In this document: positions 8,210-16,107 of the stretch, one piece after another
Layout: each line of letters begins with the position of its first letter
Numbering within the stretch: position 1 is the first letter of the stretch
Assembly: GCA_002401525.1 (NCBI GenBank)
Contig: NVTH01000018.1
Location: forward strand, 2,560 to 28,807
Source of the DNA: Moraxellaceae bacterium
GTDB taxonomy: Bacteria > Pseudomonadota > Gammaproteobacteria > Pseudomonadales > UBA3067
DNA: 26,248 nucleotides
Direction of reading: 5' to 3'
Translations under genes and position numbers: made by a program
The notes under the pieces: generated by a model
The model's input: only the letters and a program-made list of their open reading frames with translations
What the model was told of the DNA's origin: nothing
Databases searched by the model: none

Positions 8210-9052
8210 TTACTGGTGAATTTGCTTGATGATCTGCAGCCACCGCTCATCTGGGTCGCCTAAAGCCCAGAAATCGCCGTTAATAAGGCTTTCCTTTTGA
8301 TTGTAACGAAACGGCTGACCGTTTTTATCCAGCACCTGCCCACCCGCACTTTCTAAAATCGCCTGCCCTGCCGCCGTATCCCACTCACAAGTGGGGCCAA
8401 ATCGAGCGTAACAATCCGCTTGCCCATCCGCCACTAAACAAAATTTCAGCGCGCTCCCCACCGATAGCAATTCTTTTGCGCCGAAGCGATCCTCAATATG
8501 CAACATCGCCTCCCGAAGCTGATCCAAACCGTAACGACGACTGCCCAATAAACGAACAGGCAAGTCCCGGGCCTCCCGCAAGACAATTTTTTGAGCTTGG
8601 ATCGGCTCCCATAACTCCGCCATGACTCGTTTAAAAGCCCCTATTTGCGGCGAACCTACGTACAACTGGTTTTTATCTGGGGCAAAAATGACTCCTAGGC
8701 GAGCAACATGATCCGTCACCAAAGCAATATTGACGGTAAAATCGCCATTTCGATCAATAAATTCACGGGTGCCATCCAATGGATCCACCAACCAATAATT
8801 ACGCCACTGCCGCCGCTCTTCAAAATCAATGGCATCCCCTTCTTCGGACAAAATGGGGTAATCGGAAAAAGCACGAAGCTCACGACAAATTATTTCGTGA
8901 GCCAAATGATCCGCTTTAGTCACCGGCGAATCATCCTGCTTGGTCGTCACCTCAAAGCTTTCCCCGCTGTTATAAACCTCCAGTATTGCTTTTCCAGCTA
9001 ACTCGCTGACTGCTGCCACTTGCTGCATAAATTCAAAACTAATATATTCCAT
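8210..9052 (-). CDS. cysQ: 3'(2'),5'-bisphosphate nucleotidase CysQ
   Basis: Hydrolyses 3'-phosphoadenosine 5'-phosphate to AMP, recycling the by-product of sulfate assimilation. Inositol-monophosphatase superfamily motifs are clear: TKADHLAHEII, LSEEGD, the metal-binding WLVDPLDGTREFI, and CEWDTAAGQAILESAGG. Length about 280 residues, close to the family norm. The frame opens at 9085, but that adds a basic MLKCVIRLRLS segment absent from the family. ATG 9052 (MEYISFEF) has AAGG upstream; ATG 9028 (MQQVAAVSELAG) is also possible and fits the E. coli start. In many relatives cysQ is next to nudE and then yrfG; here nudE is missing and only a short spacer remains. Confidence 0.93.
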   Translation of the reverse strand: MEYISFEFMQQVAAVSELAGKAILEVYNSGESFEVTTKQDDSPVTKADHLAHEIICRELRAFSDYPILSEEGDAIDFEERRQWRNYWLVDPLDGTREFIDRNGDFTVNIALVTDHVARLGVIFAPDKNQLYVGSPQIGAFKRVMAELWEPIQAQKIVLREARDLPVRLLGSRRYGLDQLREAMLHIEDRFGAKELLSVGSALKFCLVADGQADCYARFGPTCEWDTAAGQAILESAGGQVLDKNGQPFRYNQKESLINGDFWALGDPDERWLQIIKQIHQ

Positions 9053-9117
9053 AGATAACCTTAAACGAATCACACACTTAAGCATTAAGCCCTTATAATT
9101 CTATCTTCCCTGAGTTC

Positions 9118-9166
9118 TAACGACTCGAATCCCTAACTATTCGAAGTCCTAACTACTGGGAATACC
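9118..9166. repeat. Imperfect 16-bp tandem repeat, three copies
   Basis: Copies taacgactcgaatccc (9118-9133), taactattcgaagtcc (9134-9149) and taactactgggaatacc (9150-9166) in the divergent cysQ/yrfG spacer, where nudE would be expected. Confidence 0.6.
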
Positions 9167-9217
9167 AACGCTTCTCACACGAAGGGCGTCAATAACGTAA
9201 GGAAATGAACAAGCTAA

Positions 9218-9871
9218 ATGATTGATTGGGATAATATTCAAACCGTTCTACTTGATATGGACGGCACTTTATTGGACTTACACTTCGATAATCATTTCTG
9301 GCAACACCATTTACCTGAGTGCTACGGCCAGGCCAACAACCTGTCTCTCAAGGCCAGCAAAGAAGTGCTTTTTACCAGCTTCGCGCAACAAGCCAACAAA
9401 CTAAATTGGTATTGCCTCGACTTCTGGTCACAGGAACTGGGCTTAGACATCCTAAGCCTGAAACGCCAAGTCAAAGATAAGATTCGCTTTAGGCCCGATA
9501 CCGTGTCTTTTTTAACCGCATTAGGAAAAAAACAAATTCCTCGCACCCTGGTCACTAATGCGCACCCCAAATCCTTAAATCTAAAGTTAGAACACACTGG
9601 CCTTGGAAGCTACTTAGACCATATATTTTCATCCCATCAATTTCAGTCGCCCAAAGAGTCCCCTGAGTTCTGGAACCGATTCCAGGCACAATACAGCTTC
9701 GATCCCGCCACTACGCTATTGATTGACGACAGCGTCTCTGTACTCACCGCCGCCAAGACGTTCGGCATTGCCCATCTGATAGCAATCGCGAATCCAGACA
9801 GCCAACTAGGCAGCATTCCTATTCAAGGGTTCCCTGCCATTCATCATTTTGACGAAATTCTAGCCCCATAA
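9218..9871 (+). CDS. yrfG: HAD-family nucleotidase YrfG
   Basis: 217 residues. HAD motif I is LLDMDGTLLDL with nucleophile D13 and acid D15. Motif II is LVTNAHPKS; Lys in QSPKESPEFW serves motif III; motif IV is LLIDDSVSVL. E. coli YrfG is a purine nucleotidase acting on GMP/IMP, and the substrate here is assumed to be similar. The stop overlaps the hslR start (TAATG, one shared base), so the two are translationally coupled. The yrfG-hslR-hslO-pckA order matches that of many gammaproteobacteria. Confidence 0.9.
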   Translation: MIDWDNIQTVLLDMDGTLLDLHFDNHFWQHHLPECYGQANNLSLKASKEVLFTSFAQQANKLNWYCLDFWSQELGLDILSLKRQVKDKIRFRPDTVSFLTALGKKQIPRTLVTNAHPKSLNLKLEHTGLGSYLDHIFSSHQFQSPKESPEFWNRFQAQYSFDPATTLLIDDSVSVLTAAKTFGIAHLIAIANPDSQLGSIPIQGFPAIHHFDEILAP

Positions 9872-10281
9872 TGAGCAAAAAAAGCGCTCCCAAACAAGCA
9901 CTAAGCAGTGTCCGTATAGACAAATGGCTTTGGGCTGCTCGATTTTATAAAACCCGTAGCCTCGCCAAGCAAGCGGTAGAAAGTGGCAAAGTCCACTATC
10001 AAGGCAACCGTGTTAAAGCCAGTAAAGAAATAGGCCTCGACAGCATCATTGCAGTGCGACGCGGCGAAGAAGAGCGCACCATTCAAGTGATCGCCCTGTC
10101 CGAAAAACGAGGCCCAGCTAAAGTAGCCCAGACGCTTTACCAAGAAACTGAGCAAAGTCTGCTCGCCCGCACCAGTATCAGTGCCTTAAAACAAGCCCAG
10201 AGAATCAGCGACCCTTCCCCTGACAACAAACCTACAAAAAAAGATCGTCGAAAAATCATGCAGTTAAATAAAATGGAATAA
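9871..10281 (+). CDS. hslR: Heat-shock protein 15 (S4-domain ribosome rescue protein)
   Basis: 136 residues. An S4 RNA-binding domain lies at about residues 12-70 (VRIDKWLWAARFYKTRSLAK, then GNRVKASKEIG), followed by a basic tail ending KKDRRKIMQLNK. Hsp15 binds free 50S subunits carrying a stalled nascent chain and helps recycle them. It starts within the yrfG stop codon and precedes hslO, the redox chaperone, its usual partner. The basic C-terminal segment is characteristic of the family. Confidence 0.95.
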   Translation: MSKKSAPKQALSSVRIDKWLWAARFYKTRSLAKQAVESGKVHYQGNRVKASKEIGLDSIIAVRRGEEERTIQVIALSEKRGPAKVAQTLYQETEQSLLARTSISALKQAQRISDPSPDNKPTKKDRRKIMQLNKME

Positions 10282-10412
10282 GGGAACGCTTTGTTACAAT
10301 TTTTCTTTTCAGAGCCTCCCTAGATTCTGGTAGCATTCCTTCCCAGCTCAAGCCGAAACATCATCCGTTTGGGCACTAACCGCTCATTTTAACCTTTGTA
10401 TAAGTTTGATTT

Positions 10413-11312
10413 ATGAACAACGATTTCTGCCAGAAGTTTATCTTTGAAGACGCCAACGTTCGCGGGGAGCTAGTGCGCCTTAACAACAGCTACCAAGAAG
10501 TAATCAGCAAGGCGTCTTACCCCCCTCCAGTGAAAAAGCTGCTCGGAGAGCTTATGTGTGCCTCCGTGTTACTCAGTGCCACACTAAAATTTGACGGCAG
10601 CCTGACCATACACGCTCGCAGCAATGGCGCGATCCCTTTAGTGGTGGCCGAATGTCGCTCACATCAACTCGTGCGCGCCACGGCCCACATGAACGAAAAA
10701 AGCCTGCAATCACCCGAATTAATCAACAACCATGATCTTCAGGCATTACTGCAAGATGGCAAGCTCGCCGTCCATATTCAACCTAAAAACGGTCAACAGT
10801 ATCAGGGCATTATTCCTCTCGAACACAATTCTTTATCGGCCTGTTTAGAGGACTATTTTTCTCGCTCAGAACAGCTGCCCACCAAACTTATATTCTCCTC
10901 AGAAGGCGACTATACCTCCGGTTTGCTAATCCAATCCTTGCCCACGCCCGCTGACAAAGAGCCGGTTAAGCAGCAATCTCGCTGGGATCACCTGACCCAA
11001 CTAATCCAAAATGCTCACCCGAGCGAAGTCTTAGCTTTACCGATCGAAAGGCTATTAACGCGCACTTTCCCGTCAGAAACACTACGAATATTTGACAAAA
11101 AGGAAATTTCGTTCGATTGTACGTGCACACGGGAAAGAACCTTAAGCGCATTGAGCGCCATGGACAGAAGCGAATTAAAGTCCTTACTCGAGAAAAAAAG
11201 TGTCATTGTGGTCGATTGCCAATTTTGTAGCACGCGCTATAAATTTGCGAATACGGACATTAGCCACCTGGTTTCGCAACCAGCTCATAGCTCACCGAAG
11301 CGAACCCATTAG
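10413..11312 (+). CDS. hslO: Redox-regulated chaperone Hsp33
   Basis: 299 residues, normal length. Holdase chaperone switched on by oxidation. The C-terminal zinc-binding redox switch CXC-X30-CXXC is intact: C236, C238 (DCTCTRE) and C269, C272 (DCQFCSTRY). The N-terminal domain carries family blocks such as LGELMCASVLLSATLKFDGS and the IPLEHNSLSACLEDYFSRSEQLPT segment. It follows hslR by 131 bases, in the usual order. Together with yggX and mutY the window is rich in oxidative-stress functions, although they are not one operon. Confidence 0.97.
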   Translation: MNNDFCQKFIFEDANVRGELVRLNNSYQEVISKASYPPPVKKLLGELMCASVLLSATLKFDGSLTIHARSNGAIPLVVAECRSHQLVRATAHMNEKSLQSPELINNHDLQALLQDGKLAVHIQPKNGQQYQGIIPLEHNSLSACLEDYFSRSEQLPTKLIFSSEGDYTSGLLIQSLPTPADKEPVKQQSRWDHLTQLIQNAHPSEVLALPIERLLTRTFPSETLRIFDKKEISFDCTCTRERTLSALSAMDRSELKSLLEKKSVIVVDCQFCSTRYKFANTDISHLVSQPAHSSPKRTH

Positions 11313-11635
11313 GCCTCAACATTAGACGCTAGGACAGCAGTAGCCTGAACATAAACAAGGACCACAGCTAGGGCCATAACGAAAGCCTATGCCACAAACC
11401 TACCTAAAAGAGTCAGGCATTTATTCGCTTAAAGCGCAGGCCTTGCCCAGGGCCAGCGCTAAGTACAATTTTTAGGCTTAGCGTTTTGCCCGGTATTTTG
11501 GCATAATGGCCCCCCTTTTTTTTAGCACGAAGTTATGACTTTGCGTGGCTACATCGGAGACCCCGACCCAATGCCTCTCAAAGAGACCCATCTTAGGTGT
11601 AAGATATCGGCCAAAAGCCGAAGGAACAGATTTCA
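11313..11635 (+). other. hslO-pckA spacer (pckA leader)
   Basis: 323 bases without a gene. It holds a probable hslO terminator (11457-11487), a run of eight or more T after cccccc near 11510-11522, and small stems close to the pckA start (atctta/taagat; tcggc/gccga). The pckA ribosome site AAGGAA is at 11621-11626, nine bases before the ATG. A cataat box near 11500 lacks a good -35. Confidence 0.5.
11457..11487 (+). terminator. Probable terminator after hslO
   Basis: Stem cgctaag (11457-11463) / cttagcg (11477-11483) with a 13-nt loop, directly followed by tttt. The T tract is short. Confidence 0.4.
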
Positions 11636-13186
11636 ATGAGTGAACAAACCAAAGCCCCAACAATCCATCAAGATCTTAGCCGGGCGCAATTAACAGAGCA
11701 TGCATTAAGCCGAGGCGAAGGCCAGCTCGCGTCAACTGGCGCCTTTGTTGTCGAAACAGGCAAACGCACCGGTCGCTCACCGATGGACCGATTTATAGTG
11801 GACGAGCCCAGTACAAGCGAAGCAATCCACTGGGGACCTATCAATCGCCCTTTCGACAAAGATAAATTTGATGCGCTTTGGAACCGAGCCGAAACATTCG
11901 TCGCTCAATCTGACACCTTCTGCTCACTGCTTCACGTAGGCGCAGACAGCGATCACTATCTAGCCCTTAAGGTCACCACTCAAACCGCATGGCACAATCT
12001 CTTTGCTAACAATCTGTTTATCACTCCCGAGGAATACAACCCAAAGGACAAGCAAGTTTGGCAAATCCTCCATGCTGCCAATTTTGAATGCGACCCAGAG
12101 CGAGACGGCACCCACAGCGACGGCGCAGTAATCATCAACTTTGCTGCTCGCAAAGTATTGCTAGCAGGCATGCGTTATGCCGGCGAAATGAAAAAAGCCA
12201 TGTTCTCCGTGCAAAACTTCTTGTTACCCGAGAAAAGCATTCTCCCCATGCATTGCGCCGCGAACGTTGGCAAAGACGGTGACACCGCCTTATTCTTCGG
12301 CTTATCCGGCACGGGAAAAACCACCTTATCCGCGGATCCAGAACGCTACCTGATCGGCGACGACGAGCACGGCTGGGGTAAAGGTTCAGTATTTAACATC
12401 GAAGGCGGCTGCTATGCGAAATGCATCGACCTAAGCCAAAAGAATGAGCCTGTCATTTGGGACGCGATTAAATTCGGCAGCGTCATCGAAAACGTCATCA
12501 TCAACACTGAAACTCGAGTGGCTGATTACAACGACGTCAGCCTGACCCAAAACAGTCGCGCAGCCTATCCGCTTGAGCACGTTGAAATGCGTGAAGAAGC
12601 CAATCGAGCAGGCGAACCCAAACACATCATCTTCCTAACGTGCGATCTAACAGGCGTCCTTCCCCCTGTTTCATGCCTAACCAATGACGGCGCCGCCTAC
12701 CATTTCTTAAGCGGCTACACCGCGCTAGTGGGCAGCACCGAAATGGGTTCTAGCTCAGACATTCGATCCACGTTTAGCACCTGCTTTGGGGCTCCATTCT
12801 TCCCCAGGCCCGCCGGCGAATATGCTGAGCTGCTAATCAAGCGCATCGAAGAGTTCGACAGCAAGGTATTCCTGGTGAACACTGGCTGGACCGGTGGACC
12901 CTACGGCGAAGGAAGCCGATTCGACATCCCCACTACTCGCGCGGTCATCCGAGCCATACTGAATGGCGAGCTGGACCAGGTCGAAACAGAAACTATCGAA
13001 GCATTGAACCTCCAAGCTCCTAAACAGGTTCCTGGCGTCGACAGTAAGATCCTCATCCCTAAAAACACCTGGCAAGATCCCGCCGCGTATGACGCGAAAG
13101 CAAAAGATCTCGCAAAACAGTTTACTGACAACTTTGAGAAATACGACGTTTCGGACAACATCCGTAACGCAGGGCCAAAAGCCTAA
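11636..13186 (+). CDS. pckA: ATP-dependent phosphoenolpyruvate carboxykinase
   Basis: Converts oxaloacetate and ATP to PEP and CO2, the first committed step of gluconeogenesis; essential on acetate, fatty acids or other C2-derived substrates. 516 residues, normal size. Hallmarks: [13 protein letters not shown] (substrate Arg near residue 47), the kinase-1a P-loop [14 protein letters not shown] (222-235), the metal-binding GDDEHGW (241-247) and [16 protein letters not shown] near the C-terminus. The GKT P-loop marks the ATP rather than GTP type. It closes the conserved yrfG-hslR-hslO-pckA block and is followed by a strong terminator. Confidence 0.98.
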   Translation: MSEQTKAPTIHQDLSRAQLTEHALSRGEGQLASTGAFVVETGKRTGRSPMDRFIVDEPSTSEAIHWGPINRPFDKDKFDALWNRAETFVAQSDTFCSLLHVGADSDHYLALKVTTQTAWHNLFANNLFITPEEYNPKDKQVWQILHAANFECDPERDGTHSDGAVIINFAARKVLLAGMRYAGEMKKAMFSVQNFLLPEKSILPMHCAANVGKDGDTALFFGLSGTGKTTLSADPERYLIGDDEHGWGKGSVFNIEGGCYAKCIDLSQKNEPVIWDAIKFGSVIENVIINTETRVADYNDVSLTQNSRAAYPLEHVEMREEANRAGEPKHIIFLTCDLTGVLPPVSCLTNDGAAYHFLSGYTALVGSTEMGSSSDIRSTFSTCFGAPFFPRPAGEYAELLIKRIEEFDSKVFLVNTGWTGGPYGEGSRFDIPTTRAVIRAILNGELDQVETETIEALNLQAPKQVPGVDSKILIPKNTWQDPAAYDAKAKDLAKQFTDNFEKYDVSDNIRNAGPKA

Positions 13187-13199
13187 TCAAACCCGAAGC

Positions 13200-13240
13200 G
13201 GCCAATAAAGAACTCCACACCGTTCTTTATTGGCCCTTTT
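13200..13240 (+). terminator. Rho-independent terminator of pckA
   Basis: Perfect 14-bp stem ggccaataaagaac (13200-13213) / gttctttattggcc (13222-13235), 8-nt loop, then ctttt. It begins 14 bases after the pckA stop codon. Confidence 0.92.
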
Positions 13241-13532
13241 ACTTCTTCCTTGAGATACCCGTCACAAAACCCGCCGCTTTATCCCCTTTCGACCTTGCCG
13301 TCACTTAAAAAGAAGCCCTAGAATCACCGTCACGCGTTGCTTTTATTGCCCCGCAGCTATGCCATTATTAGTTAAGGTTTACGTCCGAGGCAGGCTACGC
13401 GCACTGCGGTAAAGCCCATTGAAGGCCAATTGATTGAGTCTTCCAGACTCTATTTGAAACCAATAACAGCTGGAGCACACCAACCAATACCGCGACAAAA
13501 ATAAAAATAATAAATAATGAGGTATTAGCATC
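13241..13532 (+). other. Leader region of cold-shock gene 1
   Basis: About 290 bases between the pckA terminator and the first cold-shock gene. It contains a short stem gagtct/agactc near 13436-13450 and the 14-mer aaataaaaataata at 13499-13512, also found before the second cold-shock gene. A long structured 5' leader is typical of csp mRNAs. No E. coli-type cold box was seen. Confidence 0.45.
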
Positions 13533-13784
13533 ATGTCAGAAGAACGAATTCTCGGAATTGTAAAATGGTTTGATAACAGCAAAGGATTCGGCTTTATCCA
13601 AAGACCCGGCGAAGATGATGTATTTGTGCACTATCGTGCCATCCGAGGCGAAGGATACCGAACCCTTAAAGACGGCCAGACAGTCGACTTTCAAATCATT
13701 GAAGGCCCCAAAGGTTTTTCTGCTGAGGATGTCGGCGTCATTGAAGGCGCACCCGCTCCCGCACTTGCCGCACCGGTAATTTAA
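13533..13784 (+). CDS. Cold-shock domain protein 1 (CspA family)
   Basis: 83 residues. Single-stranded nucleic-acid binding beta-barrel with RNP1 KGFGFIQ (19-25) and RNP2 DVFVHY (32-37), preceded by GIVKWFDNS. Acts as an RNA chaperone. Standard Csp proteins have about 70 residues; this one ends in an extra Ala/Pro-rich tail of about 14 residues ([12 protein letters not shown]). The SD GAGG is ten bases before ATG. A second csp gene lies 629 bases downstream, with the same strand and a shared leader motif, so the two look like diverged duplicates regulated alike. Confidence 0.95.
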   Translation: MSEERILGIVKWFDNSKGFGFIQRPGEDDVFVHYRAIRGEGYRTLKDGQTVDFQIIEGPKGFSAEDVGVIEGAPAPALAAPVI

Positions 13785-14413
13785 TCGGCTAACAGGCAGA
13801 CAACTCGAAAACATTTCGCTCAACCGGTCGGCCCACAGAGGTACCGACCGAAGAGTGATGCGCGCCCACTAATAAATTAATTTAAAAATCATGATCGGGC
13901 TCTAACTCACACGGAAAATTAATCTTCCCCACAGCATTCACCTAAATAATCCACGCCAGCAAAAAATCATTCGTCACCAAAAGTAACAAATCATCGCCTT
14001 CGACAAATACGTCGCATTCTAAATATCACTCTTATTAATACGCGCCGTATTTTCCCGTACGCATCATTAATGAATAATGATTAAACAAAATTTTTCTAAC
14101 TAATCCCCCACAAAATCCGCCAAAATAATCTTTATTGATGACCAGTAATTAATACACGCTATCGTTACCGCTGATCGATATCATTTTAATACCACAAATC
14201 ATTTCGTAAAATTAAAACAAAAGCCCCGCCCCACAACTCATTTACACGCAAACAGTAAAACGGCGACAATTAAAAACAATTAAACTCATCCCCCTTGCAT
14301 TTAGATGAAAAATATCGCATATATGTTGGGGTCCGACGAAGCGTTAGCTTTTAACGGACACAATAAATACAAATAAAAATAATAGTAATCAATAAGCAAT
14401 CAAGGTTAGTAAT
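13785..14413 (+). other. AT-rich leader and spacer before cold-shock gene 2
   Basis: 629 bases with no gene. Strongly AT-rich from about 13980 on. Close to the second csp gene are an interrupted inverted repeat gtccg...cggac (14331-14358) and the 14-mer aaataaaaataata (14371-14384), identical to that before csp 1. No convincing terminator after csp 1 was found. Confidence 0.5.
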
Positions 14414-14626
14414 ATGGACGATCGACAAAAAGGAACAGTTAAGTGGTTCAACGATGCAAAGGGTTATGGATTTATCCAGCGAGTAGACGGCAAAGATGTT
14501 TTTGTGCACTACAGCTCCATCAGAGGGGAAGGGCACCGCACACTACTTGAGGGGCAAATGGTCGAGTTTGATGTTTCAAACGGAGACAAAGGCCCTCTAG
14601 CAGATGATGTATCGGTAACCGAATAG
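14414..14626 (+). CDS. Cold-shock domain protein 2 (CspA family)
   Basis: 70 residues, the usual length. [16 protein letters not shown] carries RNP1 (KGYGFIQ, 17-23) and DVFVHYSS carries RNP2; the IRGEGHRTL loop is shared with the first copy. Predicted RNA chaperone. The SD AAGG is eight bases upstream of ATG. A strong intrinsic terminator follows 15 bases after the stop, so it is a monocistronic transcript. Compared with copy 1 it lacks the Ala/Pro tail. Confidence 0.95.
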   Translation: MDDRQKGTVKWFNDAKGYGFIQRVDGKDVFVHYSSIRGEGHRTLLEGQMVEFDVSNGDKGPLADDVSVTE

Positions 14627-14641
14627 CGTCGGCAAACCAAT

Positions 14642-14670
14642 AAAAAAGCCAGCTTAATGCTGGCTTTTTT
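14642..14670 (+). terminator. Rho-independent terminator of cold-shock gene 2
   Basis: Stem aaaaaagccagc (14642-14653) / gctggctttttt (14659-14670) with a 5-nt loop and a T6 run. The A run on the left arm makes it potentially bidirectional, serving the convergent PhnA-domain gene too. Confidence 0.95.
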
Positions 14671-14770
14671 ATGCGTTAAATTTGTCGCCGAACAAACTTA
14701 GTTCGACTACTAAAAATTTAATATTAAAATGCTATATTTAATTAACTCATCAAACACGTCGACCGTCTGA

Positions 14771-15355
14771 CTACTCATTCACCTTCTTCAAAAAAGCACT
14801 GACCAACACAATACGAACACCATTAACGCGGCCCTCTATGTGCTCCGGGTTAGACGTTAAAGAAATACTTTTAACTTGCGTACCGCGCTTAGCCGTAAAG
14901 TTGGCTCCTTTAACCACCAAGTCTTTAATCAACGTAACCGAATCGCCGTTCGTCAATATTGCTCCATTGCTATCGCGACAATCGATCGCACTCGAGTCCT
15001 CCACTTCAAACAAAGCGGACTTGGCCCATTCCAACACTTCATCATCCAAATAAAGCATCTCTAGTAATTCCTGCGCCCAACTTTCTGCGCTTAAACGCGT
15101 CAACATGCGCCAAGACAACACTTGCACTGCGGGCACGATATTCCACATACTATCTCCAAGGCAACGCCATCGATTTAACTCGAGCGATTCATCCCCTGAA
15201 ATTTGCGCAGTACAAATTGGGCATAGCAGCACACAATTATCTGCACTCAGATTTTTTACCGGAGGCACTTCGTAAACCGAATAATTTTCAACCTCCGCAG
15301 CACACAGCTCACACTTCGATTCGCAACGCTGTTTTAAATCTTGCTCCACACTCAT
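14771..15355 (-). CDS. PhnA-domain protein with N-terminal Cys pairs
   Basis: 194 residues. The C-terminal about 70 residues (from DCRDSNGAILTNGDSVTLIK to AFLKKVNE) match the PhnA/YjdM domain: D-S-N-G, GDSVTLIKDL, VKGANFTAKRGTQVK and VNGVRIVL. The N-terminal part has Cys pairs CELC (15-18) and CPIC (45-48), fitting a zinc ribbon. Classical PhnA is about 110 residues, so an additional central region (50-120) of unclear role is inserted. Despite the historical name, a direct role in phosphonate use is not established. It is 142 bases downstream of the hopJ-like gene on the same strand and converges with the second csp gene. Confidence 0.85.
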   Translation of the reverse strand: MSVEQDLKQRCESKCELCAAEVENYSVYEVPPVKNLSADNCVLLCPICTAQISGDESLELNRWRCLGDSMWNIVPAVQVLSWRMLTRLSAESWAQELLEMLYLDDEVLEWAKSALFEVEDSSAIDCRDSNGAILTNGDSVTLIKDLVVKGANFTAKRGTQVKSISLTSNPEHIEGRVNGVRIVLVSAFLKKVNE

Positions 15356-15497
15356 ATACTAAATCCTATTTCTACCATCTTAATAACTTATCAAATAATT
15401 TGACCTGATAATAAACACAGCAATTAATTTTATTTAAACCAAGTCAAAATACAAAAAATATATCATTTGAGAGTATCGAGAGATTAAACTCAATCAT

Positions 15498-15842
15498 TTA
15501 TAGCTCGGCTAACACCTCACCGCCAAAATGTATTCCTAACCAGCCCGTGCTCATGAAATTTCGAATATTGCCATGATCACTACCTTCAGGATTCATCAAC
15601 ACATCGTCCCGATAATAACCGCCAAAACAAGCTAAGGTTTGTTCCTCGCTGAGCCCATGCAGCTTCCCAAACGCGAATATCTTACATGACCCTTCATTGC
15701 TTCCCGCTGGGTTGGTTTCATTGCCATTCTGAAATTCAGTTGCAACATAATCGTAACACTCACGAATCACAGACATAACATCTTCAAATTCAACCGTTAA
15801 AGGTGACTGCTTTAATTGCCCTAGTAGCTCTTCTAAAGTCAT
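15498..15842 (-). CDS. HopJ-family protein
   Basis: 114 residues. Conserved blocks of the HopJ family are plain: NPAGSNEGSCKIFAFGKLHGLSEEQTLACFGGYYRDDVL, then NPEGSDHGNIRNFMSTGW. The family was named for a putative Pseudomonas type III effector, but it is widespread in free-living marine bacteria without a type III system, so the effector label should not be taken as function. No signal peptide or membrane segment. The two repeated N-P-x-G-S-[ND] motifs spaced by about 35 residues may be a duplicated binding loop. Function unknown. Confidence 0.88.
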   Translation of the reverse strand: MTLEELLGQLKQSPLTVEFEDVMSVIRECYDYVATEFQNGNETNPAGSNEGSCKIFAFGKLHGLSEEQTLACFGGYYRDDVLMNPEGSDHGNIRNFMSTGWLGIHFGGEVLAEL

Positions 15843-15939
15843 TGCTTACTCGAATTAATTTATTAGTATCGGGAGGAGGTGTTTAAATATAAGAATTGAC
15901 GCGGATGTTAGGCAGGTTTCACTCGCTTGTAAACCCCCA

Positions 15940-15960
15940 GCGAGCTAACGGGTAGCTCGC
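15940..15960. repeat. Short perfect inverted repeat in the hopJ-pmoB spacer
   Basis: gcgagcta (15940-15947) / tagctcgc (15953-15960), 5-nt loop. No T tract on either strand, so it could be an operator or a minor RNA stem. Confidence 0.4.
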
Positions 15961-16027
15961 ATAAAAAGGCAGCTCAATAAAGCGTATCAATAAGGCAAAT
16001 CCATCAACTTGGCAGTAGTGGCAGGAA

Positions 16028-16078
16028 AGCGACGAAGAATCTTCTGAATAATCCAACCATCAACAGAAGACCGTCGCT
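16028..16078 (-). terminator. Two-tier hairpin after pmoB
   Basis: Outer stem agcgacg (16028-16034) / cgtcgct (16072-16078), inner stem tcttctg (16040-16046) / cagaaga (16064-16070), separated by a short internal loop. It lies 30 bases beyond the pmoB stop on the minus-strand transcript. No U tract follows, so it may mark the 3' end or protect the mRNA. Confidence 0.55.
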
Positions 16079-16107
16079 GCGGAGCCAATGAACGTTAGAG
16101 ATGTCCT

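Noticed and set aside
15498..15842. HopJ protein as evidence of a type III secretion system
   Set aside because: The family is common in free-living bacteria, and no secretion genes or chaperone are nearby.
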